This document shows positions 24,310 to 36,452 of a DNA stretch of 64,000 nt, piece after piece. The translations under genes were made by a program, and so were the position numbers. The notes under the pieces were generated by a model. The model had not been told where the DNA came from and did not search any database. It saw nothing but the letters and a program-made list of their open reading frames with translations. Every line of letters begins with the position of its first letter. Position 1 is the stretch's first letter. This DNA is from Corylus avellana (Eukaryota; Streptophyta; Magnoliopsida; Fagales; Betulaceae), in the NCBI RefSeq assembly GCF_901000735.1, contig NC_081548.1, positions 25,407,591-25,471,590 of the forward strand. The letters run 5' to 3'.

Positions 24310-24659
24310 ATTCGTTCTGTCATATATAATAAAACTCCAAAAAACTGGTCATAAATAAGTTAAAAGAAAAAGAAAAATTAAAGGTATCGACAATATTTCA
24401 ACAAATCTAAATTTGAATATTCTATTGGGTGATTCAGCAAGTTTCTCTGCAAAATTGTGATCCATTGTTATTTTCATAGTAAATATTTACTTCCTTTATT
24501 TTTTTTAAAATTGACATTATTATTATTTTTATTTTTTACTTTTTTTTTTTTTCAAGTCGTTTCGTTTAAAATATTTTTGATATTACATTATTATGAAAAA
24601 AATACTCACACTCAGCATAGGTTATAAACTAATTAATATTTATTGGGGACTACCTCACA

Positions 24660-25130
24660 TGTTTTTTTTTTTTTTTTAATAAAATTCACTTCCTCATTAA
24701 TCAAAATCAAGCCGAAGCAATTTGCTCAGCTTAAACAATATCACAGATATAATAGAGTATCTCATCCCTCCAAATTTGATTTATGACACTTCTAGTAGCT
24801 AACCTTGCTAATAGATGGGCTACAACATTTATATTCCGGCATAGGTTTCCAATTAGATAGAGAGTTCAAAAGCAATTTTGCATCCTCTATTAGTTGACCA
24901 TACCTACTCCCATTATGCTCTTTATTTTTGTAGCGCCATGATGATTGTCTGTGCGTCGCTTTCTAGAATTACATTGTTCACTCCCATTTCTTTGCATGAT
25001 TGGGCAACATGGACCGTAACCATTGCCTCAGCAATGGTGAGATCTAAACATCTCCTGTGCGTGAAGCTCCTTGTTGCAACAACTTTTTCTCATCATACTA
25101 TTTTTGGCATCAATGGCTACATCAGAATTG
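24660..25130 (-). pseudogene. Truncated LINE relic with RNase H domain and poly(A) tail
   Basis: The minus strand encodes an RVT_3-type RNase H C-terminus: LTIAEAMVTVHVAQSCKEMG, then VNNVILESDAQTIIMAL, a stop and frameshift, then VVAHLLARLA and WRDE. These are the usual signatures of plant non-LTR elements. A run of about 15 A on the minus strand (plus-strand T at 24662-24677) follows as the tail. Everything 5' of the RNase H region is missing, and several stops show that it is dead. Confidence 0.75.
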
Positions 25131-25139
25131 ATTTTAGTT

Positions 25140-25669
25140 AATTACAATATGAAGTAAGATATAAGAGTAATGTTATCTCTTGTGTCATCTCAAAATGAAT
25201 ACATGATAGATAATTAGTAAATTTTAATTTAATGGGGATTTTAAATGACACATCAATTTTGAGGTGACATAAAATGACGTTTAGCATTACTAAATCTATA
25301 AAATTTAGGTAACATCATATTGAAAATTAAATAGAAAAGTCCAAACTTATAATAATCATCTTGATTAGGAATATGGACACATGTCGATTTTTTAAGGGTG
25401 TTGAAATAAATTTTCGTCAAATTTTAGACGGAAGTTAGATAGAGATATGGCTAAAAGTATTATTTGTAATTCAAAATAAAATTGAAAGGTCAAAAAATAA
25501 AGTTCTTAAACCACATAGAACAAAAAAAGTATTTAACCCTAAATAAAAATTGAAACCATTATTATATGAATTCAAATATCTTACCTGAAAAAAAAAAAGA
25601 AAAAAAGTAGTAGGAGTGTTTGGCAAATCCCTTTCATCTCCTTGTTACTATTTATGCACAATTTCTTCA

Positions 25670-25709
<40 letters not shown>

Positions 25710-27357
25710 TCAAAACATTTTTTTTTTATATTGTATTATTCACTTTTTATTACTATTCAAATAAAAAAAATACTACGAAACACAATTTTTTTTTTTTTTT
25801 TAACTTTTTAATACAAAAAATTAAAAACTTTATATTACATCAATCATTTTCAGATACAGAAGACAAGAGATGACAAACACGCAATCAAAAATTAAATACT
25901 TTATATTACATCAATCATTTTTAACTACAGAAGGCAAGAGATGACAAACACCTAATCGATCTCCTTTCATGTTGGTCCAGTCCTCCTAATAGCTATCAGT
26001 GTTCTACTATGATTGAAGTGAGCCTTTGGACTCACCAATGTGGACGTTTACATTCGAACTTGATTTAAATGTTTGAAATGTTAATTGCAGCCCATGTTTA
26101 AAATGTTTCTGCTGTTTTGTTTTTTGTTTTTTTTTTTTTAATTATATGCCTTGGATTTTTGTTTTTTAGAGCTTTATAAGCCTATGGAATAAGGAGACGG
26201 ATATAGGGTGGTAAATGAATAGAGTTGTTCCCGAGCAAGCTCATTTATTAAAACTTGAACGTAAATTTAAGCTTATTTACTAAACAAGCTAATTCATATA
26301 ACTTCATTCTTATTAGTTTTATAGTGTTATTACACGTATATCAATATCAAAACCTACAGTCAAAATGATTAGTCTATTACGAGTAATTATATAAGGAGGA
26401 TTAGAGTCTTTTTAGAGTGTTCTCAAATATAACTTGACTTTTTATTTTTTTGAAAAATATTGAACTTTTATTGATGAAATTTTATGAGCATAAAACTCTT
26501 ATATCACAGAGCATACAACTCTGAAAAATCATAGCTAAAAGCTTAAAATCACCTATATATCAAAATTCAATAATGATCGTCTTAAATTTAATAATAAGTT
26601 TGAATCATCTCCAATTAATTATAGTGGAAAGATAAAACAAAAATACTCATTTACTATAACTAACTGAATATTCTCTACATCATTTCAACTGGAGATTATT
26701 CTGTTCCGGTAAGAAAACTACAGTTTCATTACTCGTGTATCACATTGGGAAAAAAAAAAAAAAAAAAACTATTTGTAGGTCCACACTCGAGAAACCTTGT
26801 GGACGGGGTTAATATATACGTGAATCACGTTTTGAGGTTTTTTTCTGGTACGTTTTTCCGGTCAATCGTTTTCTTAAACGTAATTACGGGGTCCGGTGGA
26901 AGACTTCCTATGCGTCGTGCTTCACGCCTGCCGCTCGTCGTTCAGTCTCCATTCATTTGATTCCCAAGTCTTTTAAGTCTTGGGGAGGAAGGCGACTGCA
27001 AACACGACCACGTATGAAACAATGACTAACGGCTTTTTGCCTGTTTATACTTGAAACATGCTTTATAGTTTATTCTCTAAAGAAATTTTTTTTTTTTTAA
27101 TTTATCCAAATATGTCGGAAATTATTATTCTCTTACATTAATTGTGAATCCTTATCAGCATATTAATGGCTTTAAAGGAAGATTTATCTGCACCAGCCAC
27201 CTGTCCACTTGTACCTATAAGTGGTCTGATAATTCATAATTCAATTAGACAAGTATACTTTATATAAACACGCTCACGTTAATTAGTTGTTCAAATTCGT
27301 AATAATTTAATCATTAAATTTATGTAATATATATATATATATAAATGTTTTTAAAGG
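25140..27357. other. Repeat-rich spacer without a gene
   Basis: It holds an (AAT)n microsatellite at about 25671-25707, a near-duplicate 50-bp phrase (AAAAACTTTATATTACATCA at about 25823 and its relative at about 25890), and a LINE-like 3' end at 26437-26550. I see no gene. Confidence 0.6.
26437..26550 (-). mobile_element. Short LINE/SINE 3'-end copy
   Basis: About 110 bp matching the 3' end of the 22966 element: a T-rich block, TTGAAAAATATTGAACTTTT, GAGCATAAAACTCTTA, then AAAATCATAGCTAAAA. It is extremely 5'-truncated. Confidence 0.55.
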
Positions 27358-28027
27358 AAGGATCTTGCTCGGCTTAGGTGCTGTAGTTTCATTGGGCCAA
27401 AAAAAAAAAAAAAATTAAGAGAAAAATTAAAATATTAAAAAACTAAAATTATTAAAAATAATAAAAGAGAAAAAAAAAAAAATTAAAAGTCACCCCATGA
27501 CCAGTTTGGGGGTGGACTAACCACCCCATGGACAAGGGGGCGGTTCAGCCACCCCCAAAAGGCCAAAAAAAAAAAAAAAAAAAAAAGGGTTTCGAGGTGG
27601 CCGGCACATGCCGCACATCTATACAAAGTCGATATGGTTGTGTGGGAGTGACCAAAACTACTTTCAGGTCTTTGGGGGTGATTTGACCACCTCCAAAACC
27701 TATATATATAGTTTAGGGTATTTTGAGGGTGGCTAGACCATCCCCTTCGTCATGGGGGTGGTTCGACTATTACCTTGCTAAATCGAGATGGTCCGACCAC
27801 TCTATTTTAGCCGGAGGATGGCTATAATTTTTATTTTATTTTATTTTAATAATTTTAGTACTTTAATATTTTAATATTTTAATTATTAATTTTAAAATAT
27901 TTAATTAATTTTATATAATTACTATAAAATTTCAATTTTTTATTGCCAAAAAACGACCCCAAACTGGGTCATTTTAGACTACGGCATGGTGCAGTACTAC
28001 GGTCTACGGCACCTAAGCGGGATCCTT
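27358..28027. mobile_element. 670-bp non-autonomous TIR element
   Basis: The ends are inverted repeats: left AAGGATCTTGCTCGGCTTAG then GTGCTGTAG; right, reverse-complemented, AAGGATCCCGCTTAGGTGCC then GTAG. The interior is an A-rich arm, alternating GGGGTGG/CCACCCC phrases (27500-27790) and a T-rich arm. There is no coding capacity. A clear target-site duplication was not found, so the superfamily is open (Mutator-like is possible). A related fragment lies at 19000-19215. Confidence 0.6.
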
Positions 28028-28029
28028 AA

Positions 28030-29650
28030 ATGAAGATACAAATGCACGATGACCTTTGTCCGCAGCGCAGCCCAACTCGTCGGTGGCCGGCATCCAGTAC
28101 ATCCCAATACGTTAACTGCTTTTTCTTTTGAATCGTTGTCTCGAAAGTGCGAAAGTAAATTCCAATTTGCCTAGATATTGAGGCTCAGAAAACCACGACG
28201 CGTGTCGTAATTTCAGACACTAGCCATTACTATTTGAGGGATGAACTAGTCTTTTTATTTCTGTTTTTATATATAGTTCTATCTTGTAGATTGTTGTCAG
28301 TAGAAATAGAGATCGGGAAGCTTGGAAGGTTTCAAACGTTAGCTGTGACATCACTTGTGCATCTGGTCAAACACTTTACTTGGTGGTTAAGTTTTTTAGT
28401 TTTCGTGTCAATAATTTATGGAGTCGTATCATTTATTTAACTTGAGTTTTTATTTTTTATGGTATAATATGAGAAAAAATAAAAAATATAATTCAATCTA
28501 ATGACTTTCATTTTATTAAACATAATTTTGTGTTTGATTTTTGATGAAATGACTGGAATTTTAAAATTTTAAAATTAAATATTTTTAAAAAATATAAATG
28601 AATCTAAATCCGGTTTCTATCAACATGTACGATGAACCTCGATATTTGTCCTCGGCTACGTGGTCAAAGAATAATGATATAAGAAAAATTAAAGTATTTT
28701 CAAATATAATTTAGTATTAAAAATTATTAATATATCAAAATTTAATAATAATTATTTTAAATTCAATAAATTTTAAAAATCACGTACCATTTGAAATCAC
28801 TATAATCGTTTTTATATGATTATTCGTTGTCAAAAGAGTGACTCATACCATGACAAACAATGGCAGACCCCAAGTCCTTCACAGCCACAGACCATTCACA
28901 GCCTGTTTTTCCATTTGACCAAGCATCGTACAGCATATAAAACAAAGAGAGGGTGCCACCTATATCTCTAACCAAATTATATTTTTGTTTATACTATCCG
29001 AATTTCAATTGAAAATTACTCAGATTATTATTGATTTTATTATAATTTTTTTAGACGTTCATTTAACAGTTTGTTGCTTTTTGTTTTTTTTTTTTTAATT
29101 TTTTTATGAAACAGTTTGTTGCTAATGTGACAGTGTTTATCAGTTAATATTTTTTTTTTACAATAATTAATTTTACTAAAAAGATAAACATGTTACATTA
29201 GTCATTACTTATTTTATAAAAAATATTATTAAAAAACACTTTCATCTTACCATTAGTTTATCTTGGTGATGTGAAGTAACAATGTTAAGCATTGATTTAA
29301 GGTTTGTTTGAAAATAAAATAAGGTAATAATACGATAAAAGTGACAAGTTAATAAGTAATAAGATAAAAGCATGATTTGAATTTATTTATTTATTGTTTT
29401 TTGTAAAAATGAGGGTCACACATAACTTACTATGTGGCAGTTTGCATTATGGCGATTAAGGTGAAAGGTGACAAGTTAATTAACAGCAATTTATAAGTAA
29501 CTTTGTTTTTATAATTATAAATAACTTTTAAAATTCAACATAATTTAGATGCTTTTTACTTGGTTAAGAAAAAGAAAAATGGGTCAAGCACATGCGAGGT
29601 AGCGGGGGGGAATGAGTTGTCAGTGGCCAAACGTGTGCATCCTCCACGGC
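28030..29650. other. Spacer upstream of HMGR
   Basis: AT-rich, with several T- and A-runs. No gene is visible. The last few hundred bases before 29650 presumably belong to the HMGR promoter. Confidence 0.6.
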
Positions 29651-29657
29651 AGCATCA

Positions 29658-29707
29658 TACACGTGTATACACTGACCCGCATTCCCCGCACTCCAGCTAT
29701 ATATAAT
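29658..29707 (+). promoter_or_regulatory. HMGR core promoter: G-box-like palindrome and TATA box
   Basis: TACACGTGTA (29658-29667) contains a CACGTG core. About 30 bp further is a good TATA box, CTATATATAATG (29697-29708). Transcription would start near 29735, giving a leader of about 155 nt that is A/G-rich before the start codon. G-boxes often mediate light and hormone control of plant promoters; the role here is inferred. Confidence 0.6.
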
Positions 29708-29889
29708 GCCTCTTCTTGGTCCTAAAACTGCGCTCAGTCCGCTAACGTCCCACTCTCTCTGCCCTTTCATATTTGTCATTTTTCATTTTTTGTTACTTTT
29801 CCCAATTTACCACTTGGTAAACAAAAGAAGAAGAAAGAAGAAGGATTAAACAGAAAAAACCAAAAAAAAAAATAAAAATCGTAGTGCCA

Positions 29890-32800
29890 ATGGACATTCG
29901 CAGGAGGCCACCGAGGCCTCCGCCACAGCGAACCACCGCACACAACGCGGGGACCCACCATCACGCACAAAGCGGAAGATCAACGTCGTCAGGAGCCGTG
30001 GATGATCGGTCTCCGTCGCCAACGCCGAGAGCATCGGACGCGCTGCCTCTGCCGCTGTACCTGACGAACGCGGTGTTCTTCACGCTCTTCTTCTCGGTGG
30101 CGTACTTCCTGCTCCACCGGTGGCGCGACAAGATCCGAAGCTCGACGCCGCTCCACGTGGTCACGCTCTCCGAGATCGCCGCCATTGTCTCCCTTATCGC
30201 CTCATTCATCTACCTCCTTGGCTTCTTCGGCATCGACTTCGTCCAGTCATTCATCTCACGCGCCTCCCACGACGCGTGGGACCTCGACGACCCCCACCAC
30301 CAGAACTTCCTCGTCGACGACCGTACCCCTTGCATTGCTCCTTCATTACCCAAATTGCCCGACCCTGAGGTTGTAATTCCAACTTTGTCCTCCGAAGAGG
30401 ACGAGGAGATTATCAATTCGGTAGTTGACGGTACAATCCCGTCGTACTCGCTGGAATCGAGGCTCGGGGACTGCAAGCGAGCGGCTTCGATTCGGAGAGA
30501 AGCGGTGCAGAGAACGACGGGGAGGTCGCTGCAGGGTTTGGCTCTGGAAGGGTTCGATTACGAGTCGATTCTGGGGCAGTGCTGCGAAATGCCGGTGGGC
30601 TACGTGCAGATTCCGGTGGGGATCGCCGGGCCGTTGCTGCTCGACGGGTTCGAGTACTGGGTGCCCATGGCCACCACCGAGGGGTGCCTCGTGGCCAGCA
30701 CCAACCGAGGGTGCAAGGCCATCCACGCCTGTGGTGGCGCAGCCAGCATGTTGTTGAGGGACGCGATGACGAGAGCCCCGGTGGTCCGATTCGGCTCGGC
30801 CAAGAGGGCTTCGGATTTGAAGTTCTTCTTGGAGGATCCAATCAATTTCGATACTCTGTCCGTCGTTTTCAACAGGTCAGGTTTATTCTCAGGATTCCAT
30901 TTTCTCCCGAGTTTATGGGTTTTTTTTGGGTTGATTTACTGGTTGCTTAAACTTTCAATTGATGCCTCTGATTGGTTTGTCTGTATTTATGGTTCTCTGT
31001 TGTGTTTGACTTGGGTTTTGATTTGTCTGTTTTTTTCCTTCTCTCTCAATTGAAAGCTGTTGACGTTGATAAATTTTTGACACTGTGGACACATTTGTTT
31101 TGGTCTAGTTGGTGTTGATTGGTCAGTGGGCATATACTTTCTACTTGTTTTCTGAGATACTTGAGCAAGGCTAGAAAGAGGAAGTGACGTTAGACGCCCT
31201 CAGAGGAGCCTAACCAGAAAGGAAAAAAGAAAACTAGTGATAACAACGTTTAGAAAATCAGATTTTACGTTTCGTTTCCAAAAAGAAAGAGGGAAAAAGA
31301 AAATCAGTAATTAGGGAATATTTGATAATGGCCTTAAAAAGTGTATTTTTGGTAAAATTTGAAAAGTGTTTGGTGTTTGAATTGTTTGGTAATAGTTTTG
31401 AAAACAAAAAAACTGTCAATTTAGAAAATTTCATCAACAACGCACTTCTCTCTACAGGGAATGAAAACAAATCAAACGGTCAGTTCAAGTGAGTTGTATA
31501 GTTGTATAATGCTATGGGTGAGGTTCTTGATTTTTCGAATCCGAAACAAATTAATATTATGAAGTGAAGAGTGCGGTTAATTGAAGTTAAAGGGAGTATT
31601 AGTTTTAAGGAATTTTAGTCATAGTGCTATTTGTCTTTCGGGTTGCAGATCAAGTAGATTCGCAAGGCTGCAAGGTATCCATTGCGGTATGGCAGGGAAG
31701 AATCTCTATATCAGATTTAGCTGCAGCACTGGCGATGCGATGGGGATGAACATGGTGTCGAAAGGGGTTCAGAACGTCCTGGATTTCCTTCAAAGTGATT
31801 TCCCTGACATGGATGTTATTGGCATCTCGGGTTAGTTCCTTGTTCTTTGCTACTATAGTAGCTGAAAATTTCCTGTTCAGTGGCCAGTGAAATTGATTTA
31901 AGCCGACTGTCTTGGTTTATTCTACTGATTTTGAAGTTTTTTTTTTTTAAAAAAAAAAAACTCATCTTATTCAAGCCTATATCTTTTACTGATTTAGAGA
32001 AGCATATTCCTTCCTCACTGTCTCTTGTAAGTATTAGAGCTTGTTGTCCTTGTTTTCCCTCAATTATGGACCTCCTTTCCTTTTTTATGGTATTTCAATA
32101 TCATTAACATGGCACATGTCAACATCTTTTGAGCTTGTTGTCCTTGTTTCCCCTCAATTATGGACCGCCTTTCCTTTTTTATGGTATTTCAATATCATTA
32201 ACATGGCACATGTCAACATCTTTTGATGGAGTAAAATCAGTTGGTTTGGGTTTATTATATTTATTCATAGCACTGCTGTCATTTAAAATTTTGATACTTT
32301 AACACTGGCTTACAGTTTGACCTCTATCTTTTTTCTAATTATTTTGAAATTTGTGAGTCATTTTCTACCGCTAAAAGAGTGAGGCGTCCCCTTAGTTGTG
32401 TTAAAACACCGGTATGTTTGATAATGGTTTTGAAAAGTGTTTGTTTGGTTTTGGTTTGAAAAAGTGAGAATTATTTTTTGTTGGGCAAATTTGCGTTTGA
32501 AAAGTATTTTGTATTTTGAATTGTTTGGTAATGTTTATGAGAAAAGTGTATTTCTAGTTTTGAAAAAAAAAAATATGTTTTTAAAGCCATTACCATATGT
32601 GGTCTTTGTTTCCTATGTAAGTAGTCAATTTGTACAACTAGCAGATTTCCTCACATGACAGCTATAGTTTTGTTTGATGATGCACTGATTTATATCTTGA
32701 AAAGAACATTATGAGTAGTTTGTACATCACTGCGTCTGCATTCCTAATTCTTATTGAGAAATCATTGTCAGAGCTAACTCTGGTCCTCAACTGTGAGCAA

Positions 32801-33718
32801 TTTTTCAAAGATTTGCTCTTTCAAGTCATATTATTTTTAGTAGTTTACTCGTTTTAATAAGCAGTTGTCGTTTTTGGGATGTTAGAATTATTTAACATTA
32901 CAAACAAGAAAGATAAACTATTGCATCTGCTCACTCTTTAGACGTGTCTTCATTTGGATGTATGTGAGTTAATTTTCTAAGGTTGGTTTGTAAATATCAG
33001 TTTATTTTCCTGGTATTTACGTTTTACTTAATTGTGCAGGTAATTTTTGTTCGGACAAGAAACCGGCTGCCATAAATTGGATTGAAGGACGTGGGAAATC
33101 TGTTGTTTGTGAGGCGACAATCAAGGAAGAGGTGGTGAAGAAAGTATTGAAGACCAACGTAGCTGCCCTGGTAGAGCTCAACGTGCTCAAAAACCTCGCT
33201 GGATCTGCAATTGCTGGTGCCCTTGGTGGATATAATGCCCATGCCAGCAACATTGTTTCTGCAATCTTTATTGCCACTGGCCAAGATCCAGCACAAAATG
33301 TGGAGAGTTCTAACTGCATCACCATGATGGAAGCAGTCAATGATGGGAAGGATCTTCACGTCTCTGTGACCATGCCTTCTATTGAGGTAATTGGAAATTC
33401 CATATGGTGATGGTTATAATTTGTTAAATTGCTGATTCAAAACTTAATGGCTCGTTTGATTTCTGTTTCTGTCAGGTGGGTACTGTTGGAGGCGGGACTC
33501 AACTTGCTTCTCAATCTGCTTGCTTGAATTTAATTGGTGTGAAGGGTGCAAACAAAGAGTCACCAGGGTCAAACTCTAGGCTTTTGGCCACCATTGTAGC
33601 TGGTGCAGTTTTGGCAGGGGAGCTCTCCCTGATGTCTGCAATCGCAGCTGGGCAGCTTGTCAACAGTCACATGAAATACAACAGATCCAGCAAAGATGTG
33701 ACCAAATTCGCATCTTGA
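29890..33718 (+). CDS. HMGR: 3-hydroxy-3-methylglutaryl-CoA reductase
   Basis: Four exons: 29890-30875, 31649-31830, 33040-33386 and 33476-33718. They total 1758 nt (585 aa), the normal size and intron layout for plant HMGR. The enzyme reduces HMG-CoA to mevalonate with NADPH, the committed step of cytosolic isoprenoid synthesis, and is anchored in the ER. Two membrane segments (about residues 52-76 and 96-122) follow an Arg/Pro-rich N-terminus ([11 protein letters not shown]) that resembles an arginine ER-retention signal. The catalytic residues known from the family are present: Glu264 (TTEGCLVAS), Lys396 ([10 protein letters not shown]), Asp472 (GQDPAQN) and His570 (VNSHMKYNR). Ser576/577 in NRSSKD matches the SnRK1 phosphorylation region of AtHMGR1. 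The ATG at 29890 is preferred; the upstream in-frame codon is GTG. Intron 2 carries a 94-bp tandem duplication. Confidence 0.98.
32037..32224 (+). repeat. 94-bp tandem duplication in HMGR intron 2
   Basis: Two adjacent units, 32037-32130 and 32131-32224, differ at only a few positions (for example GACCTCC versus GACCGCC). Each starts GAGCTTGTTGTCC and ends AACATCTTTT. The lack of divergence suggests a recent slip or unequal exchange. Confidence 0.9.
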
Positions 33719-33764
33719 ACAAAAACGAGGCCCCAACAATGAAAATAAAATGCAAAAGAGGCCA

Positions 33765-33920
33765 AGAGAGAGAGAGAGAGGGAATCATGGAGAGGAAAGC
33801 AAATTAATTCAGCTGGTGCCCATGTGAGGTTGCTTTGCTTTCATATCTGTAAAGTTGGTTAATTGTGGAAAGTGGGGGAGAAAATGAAACGTGGCTAGTT
33901 GTTTGGTCTCCCTGCCTCTC

Positions 33921-33958
<38 letters not shown>
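33765..33958 (+). repeat. (GA)n and (CT)n microsatellites in the HMGR 3' UTR
   Basis: A (GA)8-9 tract at 33765-33781 and a (TC)17-18 tract at 33924-33958 lie about 140 bp apart and just after the HMGR stop (33716-33718). The two are reverse complements and could pair in the mRNA. Confidence 0.85.
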
Positions 33959-33959
<1 letters not shown>

Positions 33960-33963
<4 letters not shown>

Positions 33964-35427
33964 AAGTAATGATAAACGTCATCTTTGTGTTTTTCTTGTG
34001 TCTATTCAAAATTAATGTGATTTTTAAAATTATCACTGGATTTGTAATAAGTTATTATTGAATTTTGATCCAATGATAATTTTAAAAGTCACATTAATTT
34101 TAGGTGAATACAAGAGAGACACAAAAGTAACATTTATCATTATTCCTGCCAGTGTGACTGCATTCTTGGCTGCCTGTGAGAGCTTGAAGCGCCCCCACCC
34201 TAGTATATTGTGGTGTCAATTGTCGTTGTAGTATCTGTTCTGTCTTCATTGTTGTTATTTGGTTTTATATGTTTGTAGTAGGGGACCAGAATACTTGTTT
34301 AAGGGTCTGGTGGTTTGCGTTTTTCCTTATCACTTTGTAGTTTGTAGTTTGTACCCCAGAATGACACCTCCCCAGATAAGATATTGCAAGTTTAGTTACT
34401 GCATGCATATTGACTTATTGCAAGTTTCGTCACCAAAATGACCGGAATTTCTCATGATGGCGTCAGATGCGGAAACACACCAGAAAATCTCATGATTTAA
34501 AGATTAGACTTAAATATCGTGTTATTCTCTTACAAATTTATTTATTTATTTATTTTTATGAAAGTATTATTGAACTTGGGAGGCTTACGTGTGGGTTTTA
34601 CAGATTTAATGGTTGGTTTGTACATCTATTAAAGTGAATTAGATAAATATTGAAAGAAAGTACCAAGGCTTGCTAATGAGTTGAGGATGGTGTTTGGAGG
34701 TGAGGCCTTGGAGGCAAAGGGGGCGGAGGCGATGATGCAGTCGGCATAAGGCAGAGAGGTGATGATGAGGGCACGACTTGTGGGTTGGGCGCGAGCATGT
34801 GGGAGCTTGTCGGTTGGGCGTGGAATGTCGGATCCATTACCAAATAGCTCACATGGTGAAGAGCTCAAAAAACTAATTTTTAGTTCAAAAAAGACAAAAG
34901 GAAAAATATTTTTAAAAACTTTACCTGGATCAGTGAATGATTCTTCGAGAAAATTATGCAAAAATGAAATAAAATAAACTTAGAACGGACAAAATTATTG
35001 TTTTCAAAAATATTTGCTGAAATACTCTCTTAAATTCTTAATTAATGTTAGGGAGGACTCTCAAAATACTCTTTCAAAATAAAAACAAGCTCTTATTTCT
35101 CTCACATGGTTTTTAAAAAATAATATTCACTTAGAATTAGAAGGATGCTATAATAACACAAGAATAGCACCTATCATTTTTCATAGTTAAAATACGGGAA
35201 ATGCTATGTGCTCGGTTGGTGTTCTTCTCATTCTAAGTATAAATTATTTTATAAAAACCAAGTGAGAAATAAGAGCAATTTTATTTATTTATTTTTTGTT
35301 TTTTTTTATAAAATAATTTTTACATAAGATTAGGAAGACACAAAAAGAACATTAAGAAAGCACTTAGCATTTTCCTTAAAATACCGAGTGTTGTAATATA
35401 CTTTAAGAAAAAAGGAATTCTAGGTGT

Positions 35428-35463
<36 letters not shown>

Positions 35464-35870
35464 AATTTTTTAACTAAAATTGTGGCTAAACATTTTTGTG
35501 CAACGGAATGCGAACGTTATTGAGTTGGGATGGTCCAGCCACTCCTAAATGTATTTATTTTAAATTTTTTATTAATTGGGTTGAAAATTTTTGTGTTAAA
35601 TTAAAAAATTTTGAGTTGAGTTGGGAAAAATGTATTTCCCAAACAAGCCCCCTACCCGACCCGAATTGGGCAGGGGCGGCGTGGCCTCTCCTTCCTTCAT
35701 CATTAACATTCAATTACCCCGTAATTTGGAGACACGTTTACAAAAAAATCTGAATCCTGTTGGGTGTTGGCCATATATCGTCCGCGTCTTCGTTCTCGCA
35801 TCTCACTGCTCGTAAAATTCATTGCAATTAAATTAGCAGACAATAAACGAAAGAATAGATAAAACCAAAG
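33960..35870. other. Spacer between HMGR and the small membrane protein gene
   Basis: A short imperfect inverted pair around 34010-34135 (ATTAATGTGA and its complement, with GACACAAAAG-type arms) suggests a small MITE. An (AT)n tract lies at about 35434-35461. The ORF at 34629-34961 (-) was not recognised. No gene call is made. Confidence 0.5.
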
Positions 35871-35874
35871 GTCA

Positions 35875-35901
35875 AAACCCTAAATTGGGCGTAAACCCTA
35901 G
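35875..35901 (+). promoter_or_regulatory. Two telo-box motifs upstream of the 97-aa gene
   Basis: AAACCCTAA (about 35876-35884) and AAACCCTAG (about 35893-35901) lie 48-73 bp before the ATG, with GCCCTAAC just after. This is a typical arrangement for plant housekeeping genes. Confidence 0.5.
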
Positions 35902-35948
35902 AAATTCTATTAGCGAAGAAGCCCTAACAAGCTCTGAATTTCGGTTCG

Positions 35949-36452
35949 ATGGCGAGCAGTTGGAGAAGAGCATTGGGAAATACGAGGTCCTTCGTAGGCA
36001 ATGCGATGGGAGGCCTTAGAGGAGGAACCAACCTGGCTTCGTGGGTCGTGGCTGGAACCCTAGCTTACTACCTTTGGGTCAAGCCCTCCCGAGACCTCAA
36101 GCGCGAACAAGAGGTGATTGTCCGTTAGTTCTTTATCTCGATTCGTGCACAGCAAATTCAACTGCTTTTGATTGGGCTGAAGGCTTGGTGTGTTCTTTTG
36201 GTTGCAGGAAAGGGCAGCGCTTGCAGCTTCGGATCCTAATCGCTACGTTGAGAAACGAAAACCAATTCCCGACTCTCAGGTGTTGCTCAAACCCTGTCCT
36301 TATATGCAACTAAAGATCACCGAATTGTAGCTTCTTCTTATACTAATATTACTGGTTTTATTCATTTCTGTGATTTGGGAATTTTTTTTCTTCAGCAAAC
36401 TGGTTTGATATACGGCAAGAAGAATAATGTAACTAGGAATCAGGAGGAATGA
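35949..36452 (+). CDS. Small single-pass membrane protein, 97 aa
   Basis: Three exons join with phase-0 introns: 35949-36113, 36208-36279 and 36396-36452, all with good splice sites (GAG|GTGATT, TTGCAG|GAA, CAG|GTGTTG, CTTCAG|CAA). The product starts MASSWRRALGNTR, an Arg-rich amphipathic start that could target mitochondria. It has one hydrophobic segment (TNLASWVVAGTLAYYLWV, about residues 27-44), then a charged helix (SRDLKREQEERAALAASD) and a polar tail ending NQEE. I do not recognise a named family. The length and layout resemble small mitochondrial inner-membrane proteins, which is inference. Telo boxes in the leader point to steady expression. Confidence 0.75.

Noticed and set aside
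24878..25141. Plus-strand ORF of 87 codons
   Set aside because: It is the antisense of the RNase H region of a truncated LINE read on the minus strand.
34629..34961. 110-codon minus-strand ORF after HMGR
   Set aside because: Not recognised in either strand; a GC-rich patch alone is not enough to call a gene.
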